Positions 1 to 10,244 of a DNA stretch of 64,000 bases are shown in pieces. Location of the stretch: positions 138,276,642-138,340,641 of the forward strand of contig NC_053489.1 in NCBI RefSeq assembly GCF_905171775.1, given 5' to 3'. Made by a program: the position numbers and the translations under genes. Source of the stretch: Rana temporaria. Taxonomy: Eukaryota; Chordata; Amphibia; Anura; Ranidae. Each line of letters opens with the position of its first letter. Position 1 is the stretch's first letter. The notes under the pieces are model-generated. The model was given only the letters and a program-made list of their open reading frames with translations. It made no database searches and had not been told where the DNA came from.

Positions 1-235
1 TTTTTTTTATTAAAGAAACTGTAAAATCTGGTTATTTTATTTTTTTGTATTTTTTTTGATTAAAGAAACTGTAAAATCTGGTTATTTTATTTTTTTGTAT
101 TTTTTTTAATTAAATAAAGTCTAAAATCTGGTTATTTTATTTTTTTGTATTTTTTTTTATTAAAGAAACTGTAAAATCTGGTTATTTTATTTTTTTGTAT
201 TTTTTTTGATTAAAGAAACAGTAAAATCTTGTATT
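1..235. repeat. 50-bp AT-rich tandem repeat, about 4.5 copies
   Basis: A unit beginning taaagaaactgtaaaatctg recurs at 11, 61, 111, 161 and 211, an exact 50-base period. The copy at 111 is diverged and the copy at 211 is truncated. On the minus strand each full unit contains AATAAA. The array lies just downstream of the stop codon of the minus-strand gene ending at 264, so it may supply its polyadenylation signals. The array probably continues left of the window. Confidence 0.9.
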
Positions 236-263
236 TTTGAAAATGTTTTTGTTTTTTTCTGAT

Positions 264-1464
264 TCAGACTCTCCCCAAAACATCAAGTAAATTTTTTAAT
301 TTATTTTCCACCCTCCTTGTTCTTTCGTTAATTTTTCTGTTGGCCAGATGAATGTCCTCCACCTCTTCTCTGCAGGCCCAGATTTCAGATATAACCATCT
401 GTACAGTATGCCTGTCCAAGCCACCACCTGATCCTGAAATGTGGGACAAAACAATTTTTAAAAATTAGGCAGGCCTACATCTACATTACCTGAAGCTGGG
501 TTAGTTATATGTTACTTTACCTGATGTGGTGGCAGGCTGCGCATCATCACCATCCCTCGGGGGTGTGGCTTGCTGGACTTCTTGCTCCCGTGTTGAAGCT
601 TCATGACGCCCTACGAGAATGAAGAAAATGGAAACAGGATTTTTATAGCTTATAGGCCTGAAAGAGGAATATGATTCACTTTATACAATTTCTGGGACTA
701 TTGATGTTTTGAAAAACCCCTCAGGGCAAAACACAGGATTGAAGGCATTCACAAAGATCATGACAAATCTTGTAGCTTTGGTCTACTTTTAAACATGTAA
801 GCCAACCAAGTATACACTGGATCACCTCACCTCTGTGTGAACCCCAAAATGGGTTAATAAAGGGGACAACAATTATGCAAATGAGTCCACATGTGTCACC
901 GACTGCTGAGCAGACTCTCCTTTTACTGTATATATTTAACTTTTAAAAAAAGTTTTGTGGTTTTAATAGCACATCTACATAATTTTCACGATTGATCTCA
1001 CCCCAATTTTAGAAAAATGTCATAATTTTGAGGATTTTAAACACAATATTTTGTCGTTCCGAATGGACGTCCAGTTTGACGATAAATTCTTGTGCATAAA
1101 AACATAATACAGTACAACCTGAAATAAAAAACACATGGCGCGGAACAAATCTTACAAAATATATAACAAACTTACTTCTTCTAATCACTCTCCTGATCCT
1201 CTTCATTTGTTCCGGTTCACGTTTTTTAAGGTCACACCACCTTTTCCGGATCTGCTCCTTGGACCTTTTCACCCCAAATTTCTGATGGAGACTCCTCCTC
1301 ACCTTCTCCATTATTTGGGCCTTGACCTTATTAGGGTACTTGTATGGCCCATGCCTCCCATCATAGTCCTCTGCTTTGAGGATGAGGACCATCTCCACCA
1401 TTTCCTCAAAGGTCATGTTGGTGGCCTTAAAACGGATTCGCCGCGCTGCCATATTCTCCAACAT
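264..1464 (-). CDS. Myb/SANT-like DNA-binding protein of the transposon (3 exons)
   Basis: The model is exon 1 at 1464-1176, exon 2 at 610-521 and exon 3 at 433-264, giving 182 residues. All junctions are GT/AG and both introns are phase 1. The donor after exon 1 reads gtaagt, the acceptor of exon 2 ends ctcgtag, the donor of exon 2 reads gtaaag and the acceptor of exon 3 ends atttcag. The frame stays open through all three exons, which is strong support. Residues about 17-85 look like a Myb/SANT-like helix-turn-helix (FEEMVEMVLIL, then KRWCDLKKREPEQ near the end). Exon 3 is predicted coiled coil (EEVEDIHLANRKINERTRRV). Such proteins usually bind transposon ends and recruit the transposase; that role is inferred from the family. 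The start could be the first Met or the Met four codons later. Confidence 0.75.
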
Positions 1465-1489
1465 GTGCTCCCAACAAAAAAAAGATGGA

Positions 1490-1645
1490 AAAGGGGCGGG
1501 GAAAATACGACACCATGAACGTCAGGGGCGGGGAGACGTGCGTAAAGTCCCACATGCGCGTGTATAAAGGGCTACCACGTGAGTAAAAGGGGCGTTCACA
1601 GTTTGTGGAAGACGGCGGAGATAACGATCGGGTCAAAGACCGGTA
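1490..1645 (+). promoter_or_regulatory. GC-box/TATA promoter with a candidate 5' UTR exon
   Basis: Two ggggcgggg boxes (1493-1501 and 1525-1533) precede a TATA-like tataaa at 1563-1568. A GC-rich stretch follows, and a good splice donor (gtatgt) sits at 1643. Transcription from here could splice to the acceptor at about 2738, just upstream of the MADF gene ATG (tttggacag then five bases then ATG). The GC boxes could also serve the minus-strand Myb/SANT gene starting at 1464. Inferred from motifs only. Confidence 0.45.
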
Positions 1646-2049
1646 TGTAACTACATTTTACATGTTATTCTTGATTGAATGATTTTGTGGCCTACATCTT
1701 AGGTTCATAAATTAAAACATAGCTAGTTCGAAATTTGAAGGTAATGGTCCGCTATAGTGCCGTCGTACGTAAACAACGCTTTGATTATGCATTTTGATCC
1801 AACTACTGTTGTGTGGGCAATCTCGGTTCTCATCAGGATGTCTTCTAAAAACAAGTCGGTTTAAACATGATGCAAATGGTCGATTTTATGTCTTGACCAA
1901 ACTATATCGGAGTGCTTTTCTCTAACTAACGTTTCATACACAAATGAGGATGAGATCTGGCTTATTAGTTCGACACAACTGGTCATCTGTTTCCTAGGAA
2001 GTGACCCAACATGATCTGCTGCCAATTCCTCCTTGTCGTTTTTGCGACG

Positions 2050-2195
2050 GAAGATAAGGGGCGGGGGGAAACATCAATTTTTTTTAAGCATGGGCGGATG
2101 TCGTGTGCTGAGTGTATATAAGGCTCGAACACATGTAGCGTCCATACGACCGGGTTGCGTAAGAAAGACGTTTGAACGACAAGCGTGTAGGTATG
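2050..2195 (+). promoter_or_regulatory. Second GC-box/TATA promoter with a candidate 5' UTR exon
   Basis: A ggggcgggg box at about 2058, a tatataagg at 2115-2123 and a splice donor (gtatgc) at 2191 repeat the arrangement found about 550 bases upstream. It would provide an alternative first exon for the MADF gene, joining the same acceptor near 2738. The remaining sequence between 1646 and 2743 shows no coding signal. Confidence 0.4.
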
Positions 2196-2743
2196 CTTCC
2201 AACTTGGGACAGCAGTGGCATATTCAGGAAAGACAGACATTTAAAGGAGCAATAAGCCAAAATTGTTTGGGGCAGAAATAACTAACTTTACATTATATCA
2301 GTCTTGATTTCATGTCCTCATTGTCCCTTTTTGCTTTTAAGCAGCTGTAATCCTTTGCATAAATCATCACTTCCTGGTTCTCTGGCTCCCTCTCAAATTT
2401 ATCAGGGGAGCTTGTCACTGTGGTCTAAGCTATGTGTCTAAAAATCCACCAAAACAATGCTAATAATTTTAGAAATTAAAATATGCCCTGGTTTTTTGTT
2501 TTTTGGTTCTGTGTGTCTCTTTACTTCACAGAAACATTAAATAATTTTTTAACCAAAAGTGAAACTAGAGGCACATTATATGTATGCACTTGTATGTCTC
2601 TAGACACTGTAAACAGTCATTTCCTCCAAAAATATAGTTTTCCATTAGTGACCCTTTAAGGGCTAGCTTGTGAGAAAGAGTAATTCACTTTATAGACTGT
2701 GTATTGACATTATTTTTTTATCCTTGGTTTTGGACAGGAAAAG

Positions 2744-4679
2744 ATGAATCTGTTTAACAGACCAGAATTCTTGGAGATATTCATTGATCGGTGGCAAGAA
2801 CTTCCTGTTCTGTGGGCCACCAAAGACCCCATATCTCGAAATAGAGAGTTGCGCAAAACTGCACTGGAGAGCCTGCTCCCACTTGTGCGGAGACAGGTGG
2901 GGTTTGATGTGACAACTGACCAGTTGGAGGTCAAAATTGGGACCTTGAGAGGCACCTTGAGAGGCTTCCTGGATGAACACCTGGAGGTAAGGGAGTCACT
3001 TTCGAGCCTTGCCCCCAGAAGGCACAGAAGGTCCAGCCTTCCCTCCAGCCTTCCCTCCAGCCAACCTGCTGCTCCCTCTGCAGATGAACCCTCTCAGCAG
3101 CCTTCCATCCTGGATGAAGATCCGGATTTGCCCAGCTGGAGCCAGGTATATAGTACTTTCAATGTGCAAATGTGTGGTGTTTAAATGTTGTTAAAGAGAT
3201 GTAAATTAAGATGTTAAAGGTAAAAAAAATTAGATCTAAAAGTGTTATACAGAACATTTGTCAGTATTGGCCATGAATTTTTTTGGTGTGATTGACCATA
3301 AAACATGGGTCACAATGATTGGCTTAGCTAAGTCGTGACTAAAAAATATGCAACAGTCAGGAGCTTAAAAAAAAAAAAAAAAAAATTAAAAAAAAAGTAA
3401 AACTGTACTTTTTTTCCATACACAGGACGAGACCAGGCAGCAGGAGGATCAGGAAAATGCCAGGCAGGAGGAGGACAGGGTGAGTGGCTTGGAGGAGGCT
3501 GCAGGCCCAAGTATCTCTAACGTGGTGGCAGGCCCAAGTGGAGCGGATGAGGTGGCAGGCCCAAGTGGGTTGCACAAGGTTGCTGGGCGAAGTACAAGAT
3601 GTCAGGTGTCTCCTCTTCGCCTGCGTCCGAGAAGGCAGGTGAGGGATACAAGGGTGCGTGACGCCTCACTAGCCCTCATTCGGGACGCCCATGCAACCCT
3701 TCAACAGCCTCCCACTGCTCAGGAGGGATTTGTAACTGTGGTTTTGGCCAAAATGTCAAAAATGACATTAGACCAGCGCCTCCTCTTTGAGGGACTCCTC
3801 ATCACCCTCGCAAATCAGGGGGTAAGGGGTCTTCTCACGGAGGACACTGTGATTTGCCGCCATCCCCATCCTCACACACCACATAACTCCCAAGCTCCCC
3901 CACCTTCTTCTTCTTCTTCTCATGCTCCTTCTCAAGCTCCCCCACCTTCTTCTTCTTCTTCTCATGCTCCTTCTCAAGCTCCCCCACCTTCTTCTTCTTC
4001 TTCTCATGCTCCTTCTCAAGCTCCCCCACCTTCTTCTTCTTCTCATGCTCCATCTGAACATTCTTCTTCCTCTTCTTCTCCTGCTCCTTCTGAACATTCT
4101 TCTTCCTCTTCTTCTCCTGCTCCTTCTGAACATTCTTCTTCCTCTTCTTCTCCTGCTCCTTCTCAACATTCTTCTTCCTCTTCTTCTTCTACTACTCCTC
4201 CTCCTTCTACTGCTCCTCCTCCTTCTACTCCTCCTCCTTCTACTCCTCCTCCTTCTACTGCTCCTCCTCCTTCTACTCCTCCTCCTTCTACTCCTCCTCC
4301 TTCTACTGCTCCTCCTCCTTCTACTCCTCCTCCTTCTACTGCTCCTCCTCCTTCTACTCCTCCTCCTTCTACTCCTCCTCCTTCTACTGCTCCTCCTCCT
4401 TCTACTCCTCCTCCTTCTACTCCTCCTCCTTCTACTGCTCCTCCTCCTACTACTCCTCCTCCTTCTACTGCTCCTCCTCCTCCACCTCCTCCTCCACCAC
4501 CGTCGGCTACTCATCCTCCACCACCTTCGTCTACTCCTCCTCCTGGCATGAGTACTACCCCTGTGGCACCACCTCCAGCCAGGCAGAAGAGGAAGGCTGC
4601 TGAGAAGGCTGCAGAGAAGGTGAAAGAGCAGGCTGCAGGGAAGCCACCAAGGAAGGCCTTGAAGAAATCAAGAAAGTGA
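2744..4679 (+). CDS. MADF-domain protein of the transposon (2 coding exons)
   Basis: Coding exons are 2744-3145 and 3426-4679, joined in phase 0 (donor gtatat at 3146; acceptor ending tacacag at 3425), for 551 residues. The ATG follows an acceptor at about 2738, so a non-coding first exon is likely. Residues about 8-95 have the pattern of an MADF/Adf-1-type DNA-binding domain: FLEIFIDRWQELPVLW, then NRELRKTALESLLPLV, then TLRGTLRGFLDE. The middle is a very long Ser/Pro/Thr low-complexity tract encoded by trinucleotide-like repeats (3893-4530). The C-terminus is Lys/Arg/Ala-rich and may be a nuclear localisation signal. No catalytic residues are visible, so it is probably a DNA-binding partner and not the transposase. 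A polyadenylation signal follows at 4937. Confidence 0.7.
3893..4530. repeat. Coding microsatellite/minisatellite of CTT/CTC/CCT triplets
   Basis: The tract first repeats a roughly 45-base unit (tctcatgctccttctcaagct type), then an approximately 42-base unit ending gaacattcttc, then many tctactcctcctcct-type units. In frame it encodes SSSSHAPSQAPPP-like and PPSTPPPSTAPPP-like repeats. The pyrimidine-only strand keeps other frames open too (poly-Leu on plus, Arg-rich on minus). I treat those as by-products. Confidence 0.85.
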
Positions 4680-4936
4680 CTCCCTTACTTCCATGTGGTG
4701 TACCAGAGTTCAGGCTGCTATAGTACCACAACCTGGTGACATCTGCCTGCCCTGCTCCAGTTTGTGACCTCGGGGAGTCCAAGACCTTGATGCGTGACTT
4801 CCTGAATGAACCTCTCAAGTCCCCATTTTGGCCTCCAACTGCTCACCAGTCACATCAGGCCACACCTGGCTGTGCACAAATGGCAGCAAGCTCTCCAGTG
4901 CTGACTTTTGCATAGTTAATTTATTTTTATAACCAA

Positions 4937-4942
4937 AATAAA
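4937..4942 (+). terminator. Polyadenylation signal of the MADF gene
   Basis: AATAAA lies 258 bases after the TGA stop and is followed by T-rich sequence. From 4943 to 5365 I see only AT-rich non-coding sequence. Confidence 0.6.
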
Positions 4943-5365
4943 TGGTAAATTTTTATTTTACAGTTCATACTTGTCCTTGTATTTTTTTACATTTCAATTT
5001 TGCAAGTGAGAAGGCAGGTTTTTTTTTGTAAAAAATTGGATATAAGGTGTAATTTTAAAGGGACAGATGAGATATGACAAAGCAATAAGGTTTCTATGGG
5101 GGGAACTTGACATTACAAAAAAAAAAAGGATTTGCATTTTTTTGAACTTTAAAATTAAGGTGAATATTAAAAGCAGGATTTAAAACACAGGACCAAAATA
5201 AGGTGACAATAATAAAAATAACAAATATTGAGATCAGTAAGAAAAAGGTTCCACCTAATTTTAAGGAACTCTGTGTGAATATCATAAAAAAAAAAAATTA
5301 TATTGCTGTTTTGTGCCCTTACAAAAAATTGTGTAAAGCGCTGCAAATAAACGATTAAATAATGT

Positions 5366-5690
5366 TGGAAGCGACACGAATGTGCTATCTCCATTCCAAA
5401 CGCTAGTTTTACCTATGTTGTTCTCCAGTGTCTAAGTTTTTGACAGGTTTCTTAGCATACACACGACCGAGTTTCTCGTTTAAAAAACAGCCCGATGAAT
5501 AACTCGTCGAGCCAAAATCCACTGCCATCGAGAAAATAGAGAACCTGCTCTCTATTTGCTCGACGAGTTCCTCGGCGGCTCCATCGGGCCGAAAATGTAC
5601 ACACGACAGAGTTTCTCGACAGAATCCGGCTCTTCACCGAGATTCTCGACGAATTCTGCCGAGAAACTCTGTCGTGTGTACGAGGCCTCA
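5366..5690. repeat. Hairpin-rich right terminus of the transposon
   Basis: The block includes ttagcatacacacgaccgag near 5452 and its inverted partner cgagaaactctgtcgtgtg near 5660, with further nested inverted repeats (cgacgag, ctctattt, cgagaaactc). It ends with gaggcctca at 5690. The same layout recurs in the MITE at 11973-12550, and its inner part matches 9830-9870. Confidence 0.75.
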
Positions 5691-6843
5691 GGGTATGCAT
5701 CTCCTAGGGTCAGGAGAACAGAGGCGTGGTCAGACCACGAGATCGTGTTAATCTGGGATTGGATTACTCTAGTGAGCAACCGCTTGTCCAATAGAAACAG
5801 GTCGATCCTCGAATATGAGCAATGATTGTGCGAGAAAAAGGAATAGTCCCTTTCGCTGGCATGTGTACATCGCCAAGCGCCGTATAAGTCATAAGACCGT
5901 AGGAAATTTGCCAGGGAAGGAACCCGTTTTGGAGAACTTTGTAGTGGAATCTAACAGGTATCAGGTACTATATTGAGGTCTCCACATATGATAAGTGAGC
6001 CCTGCTGGATTTCTTGACCTTACGCATGAGACCATTTAAGAAATTAATTTGTCGTTTCTTCGGGACATATACATTAACCAGAGTATATCGAACACTGTTG
6101 AGATCACATACCAATATTATAAAACGACCTAAAGGATGAGAGTGCTCCGATATCAAAGAAAAGGAGATTGTATCCTTAACAGCGATAAAAACACCCCTTT
6201 TTTTAGCCTCCATGTTAGAAAAAAAATAATACTGAAAAGACCTATGGGTACATTTGGGTGGAGCGCTGTTGTGAAAATTAGTCTGCTGGACACAGAGAAC
6301 ATCACACTGCGAGGAGTCAGCTTCCCGCCAGAGCGATGCTCTCTTAACAGGGTGATTTAAACCATTAGCATTAAAGTGGTTGTAAACCCACTATTTGGAC
6401 TTTTACCTACAGGTAAGCCTATAATAAGGCTTACCTGTAGGTAAGGAGAATATCTCCTAAACCTGCACGGTTTAGGAGATATTCCCCCCGCAATGCGGGC
6501 GGCGCATGCGCAGGGGGGAATCCACGGCTGAAGGACCGGCATCCGCCGGACCCTGCTGCTTTTAAATCTCCCGCGCGCACGCGTGGGAGTGACGTCATCG
6601 CCGCTCCAGCCAATCACAGCGCTGGAGCGGCGATACCCGGAAGACACGCCGGAGCAAGATGACATCCTGCTCGGCGTGGACCAGGTAAGTGGTACACACC
6701 TCGTTTCGAGGTAAGTATTTCATAATAGGCTAGTATGCGGTGCATACTAGCCTATTATGCCTTTTGCATTGCAGGTTTGGGGGAAAAAAAAAAAAGTTTA
6801 TGCGGTTTACAACCGCTTTAACTGACAGAATTTTAACCGGCAT
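5691..6843 (-). pseudogene. L1 ORF2 endonuclease domain, interrupted and truncated
   Basis: The start is ATG at 6843. The first residues read VKILSVNANGLN across the MITE insertion once the MITE and one TTAA are removed, the typical start of an L1-type apurinic endonuclease. CDVLCVQQTNFHN follows near 6320, GVFIAVKDT near 6200, a GDLN motif near 5975 and WSDHASVLL near 5740. GDLN and SDHA are hallmark endonuclease motifs. A stop after GDLNIVPDTC and frame changes downstream show that it is dead. At 5691 the frame meets the gaggcctca terminus of the two-gene transposon. Confidence 0.85.
6371..6821. mobile_element. TTAA-flanked MITE (piggyBac-like) inside L1 ORF2
   Basis: It is bounded by TTAA at 6371-6374 and 6818-6821. 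The ends are inverted repeats, agtggttgtaaacc against ggtttacaaccgct. Removing it with one TTAA rejoins the L1 reading frame (LSVNANGLN), which proves the insertion and the TTAA duplication. Inside are several hairpins: aggcttacctgtaggtaa, cctaaacc...ggtttagg and ggctagtatgc...gcatactagcc. No coding capacity is seen. Confidence 0.9.
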
Positions 6844-7256
6844 CGTAAACAAGAAAATATATTGCTGTTAACAAGGGCCATATGTACTCACGGCCCAACC
6901 TCATCGAAGGTGTTTTAAAAAAGCAGAATGTCCAGCGAATATGGCTGATCAAAGCCAATTGGATGCAACAGTAGTCACTGACATCTAGGTGAACATGGCG
7001 GATGCGATTCATAGGTTTGGAGAGGTGTGGTTCCTGCAAATAAAACTGATTAATAAAGGATAACAAACAAAAGGTAAACCATAAAAAACAAAAGTCAAAC
7101 TGTAAAAGGAGGGTCAGTACGACCCAAGTGCAGACAATACTGCTCAGATACAGGGGAGCTTAAATGTGGGAAAGCTCCAAAAGCGGGGCCCCAACACAGG
7201 GCCTAAAGCACGTAGGAACAGGGCAAAAATAAGGATCAGAATGTTCGGCGAAGTCA

Positions 7257-8227
7257 TTAGGTTTTAGAAACTTGTTTCCAATCAGGGGACACCCTGCTGG
7301 GTGGTTCAAAGCTAGCTGAGGGAGAATGATCTTCAGGGAGAATCTTCCATTTCTGGAGTAGCTTGAAGCCCTTGGTCGGGAAAGTGATCACGTGGGTAGT
7401 TCCATCTTTGGTCACCATGTGATGTTGTGGTTTCTTAAAGCTTTAGTAACAGTGTTCAAATTTTTCCGAATTTGCAAGGTGAATTGCGGTAAACCAGCAT
7501 AAAACTGTAGCTGCGCATAATCAGTTCCGCTGTGTTCCCCCTTGCGAGTTACAGACATCAATTTTTCCTTAGACTGATAGAAATGCATTCTAAAGAGGAT
7601 ATCTCTGGGTACATTTTCTGGTATAAATGAGGGCTTAGGCAAGCGGTGGATCCTGTCAATAGACAGCTCAATGGCAGGAATATCAGGCATGAGGGTAGTA
7701 AGCATGGTCATGGCATATGAACGCAGATTAGAGGGTGGTACAGTCTCTGGGATACCCAGGACTTTCACGTTGTTTCTTCGAGATATATCCTCTAAATCTG
7801 CTAATTTGGCTTTTATCCACATTTGTTCTTCTTCAGCCGTGTCATGAGCATTCACTAGGTCATTGATGGTGGTTGCGTATTCCGCCATTTTGGTCTCAAT
7901 GTGATCAACCCTGTCACCAACCGCTGATAGCTCTGTGCTGAATTTCCTCATACAAGCCATCATATCATTATGTATAGTGCTCCTCAGAGAAATGAGCATG
8001 TCCATGTCCAGTGTTGAGTCCATGACTGGTTGGTGCTGCGTGGGAAATGATACTATAGAGTCAGGGAGCTCCCTGGTGTCTTCCTGTGAGTCAGTGTTCA
8101 ATCTCACCTCACACTGATGCATGTCAGAATCATCCACCCTAAAACGAGACTTTGCAGGACTTCTGCTGAGCGGGGAAGGTGCCTGTGATATTCCCCCAGA
8201 GCCAGGGGAATCACGATGGGCTGGCAT
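7257..8227 (-). pseudogene. L1 ORF1 protein (RNA-binding, coiled coil), frameshifted
   Basis: The main frame runs from 8227 to about 7415, and the C-terminal end continues in another frame to the TAA at 7257. The N-terminal part is low complexity (about residues 1-70), followed by a coiled coil (STELSAVGDRVDHIETKMAEY). The conserved L1 ORF1 core follows: DLEDISRRNNVKVLGIPE, then IDRIHRLPKPSFIPENVPRDI and FYQSKEKLM, which mark the RRM and start of the CTD. The C-terminal stretch (VITFPTKGFKLLQKW) completes the CTD after one frameshift near 7415. ORF1p coats L1 RNA in the retrotransposition particle. This copy is near full length with a single visible lesion. Confidence 0.85.
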
Positions 8228-8574
8228 AGCGTTAGCCTGGGAGCGACCGTTGCGGGATCCAGACGAGGAGGAAGCGCCGGCGCCATCTTGCCCACGAGGC
8301 AGCGGGAATGAGGAGAGAGGAGAAAAAGTCAGTGAGCTTTTTCGGCCAATGCTCCGCTTGTCGCTTCCTCGTCATGCCGCCCGACTGTCAGGTAAGCGTT
8401 CCGCCGCTGTTAGGCTGCTTTTGGAGCAGAATACAGTGCCTCTGTTCGATGTGAGCCGCTCTTGTAATCCGGTGTTAGCCGGAGCTCAGGAGTCACACCG
8501 CCATCTCGGTGGAGTCCAAGCCACGACCCTCAATATCTGTATGACTTTTGTTGTTTGCCAGGTGAGCCATAAAT

Positions 8575-8836
8575 AAGTTTGCATTTTGAGGTGCCATTTT
8601 ACCATAGCAGTACCCATGCACTAAAGATAGATGTCATTGTTGAAGGTGAAGTAGTTGTGTGTAAGAATTAATTCAATGAGCTGTGTAACATCCTCAGCAG
8701 TGTATTTGTGGTTTGTTAAGGATGATAAGAATCTGTGACATGAAGCCAACCCATCCTTGTGAGGGATGATACTATACAGAGATGCTACTTCCATAGTGAC
8801 TAGAAGTGTATTTTGTGGTAATTGCTGTATGCTGTT
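8575..8836 (-). pseudogene. Penelope-like reverse transcriptase fragment
   Basis: A continuous minus-strand frame reads LLVTMEVASLYSIIPH near 8800-8750 and later THNYFTFNNDIYL followed by an in-frame TAG and CMGTAM near 8605. This order matches the Penelope-like element reverse transcriptase (LVTxDVxSLYTxIPH and later FxFNxxxYLQxxGTAMG). The TAG sits where the family has Gln. Only about 85 residues remain between L1 5' sequence and the next repeat. Confidence 0.75.
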
Positions 8837-8868
8837 AAAGGGTTACTAAAGGAAAACATTTTTTTTCT

Positions 8869-9770
8869 TTAACCACTTGCTTACTGGGCACATATACCTC
8901 CCTCCTGCCCAGGCGAAATTCCAGCTTCTGGCACTGTGTCGCTTTAACTGACAATTGCGCAGTTGTGCGACGTGGCTCCCAAACAAAATTGTCGTCTTTT
9001 TTTCCCCACAAATAGAGCTTTCTTTTGGTGGTATTTGATCAAGAGCGACAATTTTGAAAAAAACAAAACAACATTTTTTACTTTCTATAATAAATATCCC
9101 ATTTTTTTTAAAAAAAACATTTATTTTTTCTCAGTTTAGGCCAATACGTATTCTTCTACATATTTTTGGTAAAAAAAAAATTTTAAAAATCGCAATAAGG
9201 GACTAGTTTGCGCAAAAGTTATAGCACCTACAAAATAGGGGACAGAATTTTTTTTTTTATATTATTTTTTTTTTACTAGTAATGGCGGCGATCTGCATTT
9301 TTTATTGGGACTTGCGACATTATGGCGGACACGTCGGACACTTTTGACACATTTATGGCACCATTCACATTTATAAAGCGATCAGTGCTATAAATATGCA
9401 CTAATTGCTGTATAAATGTGTCTGGCAGGGAAGGGGTTAACACTAGGGGGCGAGGAAGGGGTTAAATGTGTAGCCTAGTGAATGTTCTAACTGTAGGGGG
9501 AGGGGACTGACTGGGGGAGGTGACCGATCTGTGTCCCTATGTACAAGGGACACAGCATCGGTCTCCTCTCTCCCTGACAGGACATGGATCTGTGTGTATG
9601 CACACACAGATCCACGTCCTTGTCTGTGTAACCGCCGATCGCGGGTGCATGGCGGACGTTGCGACATTGCCATAGCCGCTCACTGTATCACTCGGCCCCG
9701 CCCCTCGGCACGCCGCGTCACTGGATGTGATTGACAGCAGCGCCAGCCAATGGTCCTGTGTAGGCTTTAA
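8869..9770. mobile_element. piggyBac-type non-autonomous element
   Basis: It starts TTAACCACTTGC at 8869. Its first 200 bases (gctttaactgacaattgcgc, gtgcgacgtggctcccaaac, tagagctttcttttggtgg) also occur at 52630-52740 in a similar MITE. The right part contains acacacagatc hairpins. The right end is not clear and appears replaced by the next repeat near 9774. Confidence 0.6.
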
Positions 9771-9773
9771 CAA

Positions 9774-10145
9774 CGTGAAAAAAACACGCATGCTCAGAAG
9801 CAAGTTATGAGACGGGAGCGCTCGTTCTGGTAAAACTACCGTTCGTAATGGAGATAGCACATTCGTCACGCTGTAACAGACTGAAAAGCACAAAGACTGA
9901 AAGCGCAAATTGTCTCTCACCAAACTTTTACTAACACAAAATCAGCAAAATCAGCCCCAAGGGTGGCGCCATCCGAATGGTACTTCCCCTTTATAGTGCC
10001 GTCGTACGTGTTGTACGTCACCCTGCTTTGCTCGAGAATTTTTTTTCACGATCATGTGTAGGCAAGGCAGGCTTGACAAGAATCAGGTCGAAAAAAACTT
10101 TGTTTTTTCTAGACCATTAAAAATGGTCGTGTGTACAAATTGTCT
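9774..10145. mobile_element. MITE fragment of the gaggcctc / MADF-Myb family
   Basis: It shares catgctcag, tatgagacgggagcgc, taatggagatagcaca, cgctgtaacagactgaaaag and agccccaagggt with the complete MITE at 12190-12550. The right end resembles the gtcgtgtgtac terminus. It also contains tatagtgccgtcgtacgt, which recurs at about 1753 inside the two-gene transposon. Confidence 0.65.
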
Positions 10146-10244
10146 CCTGGCCAATTTTTAATTTTCTGTTTCAATATTTTCTTTTTGAAAAGAATAAAGA
10201 AATGACAAAGATTTTAAAACAATACACAATTTCCACAATATGAA

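Larger units (their letters stand above)
1..5690 (+). mobile_element. Two-gene (Myb/SANT + MADF) DNA transposon, right-hand part
   Basis: The segment carries two divergent spliced genes and ends at 5690 with a hairpin-rich terminus. Read on the minus strand that terminus starts tgaggcctcgtacacacgac. The terminus is collinear, block by block, with the MITE at 11973-12550. Both have gaggcctc, cacacgac, tcgacagaattc-like, catcgggctg-like and tgtgtatgctaagaaacc-like blocks, followed by the atggagatagcaca block (here at about 5370-5400). L1 coding sequence resumes exactly at 5691, which marks the insertion edge. The left end and any transposase gene lie outside the window. MADF and Myb/SANT partner proteins are known in PIF/Harbinger-type transposons, so that superfamily is my guess, not a demonstrated assignment. 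Confidence 0.65.
5691..8560 (-). mobile_element. L1-clade LINE, 5' part (UTR, ORF1, start of ORF2)
   Basis: Reading leftwards there is a GC-rich 5' region (about 8560-8230), ORF1 (8227-7257), a spacer and the ORF2 start at 6843. ORF2 is cut off at 5691 by the MADF/Myb transposon. A MITE interrupts ORF2 at 6371-6821. The reverse transcriptase part is not in this block. It would be expected beyond the left end of the inserted transposon. Confidence 0.85.

Noticed and set aside
3768..4514. Long minus-strand Arg/Ser-rich frame and plus-strand poly-Leu frame (3922-4551)
   Set aside because: Both are alternative readings of the CTT/CCT triplet repeat within the MADF gene; composition is purely repetitive with no start context or domain.
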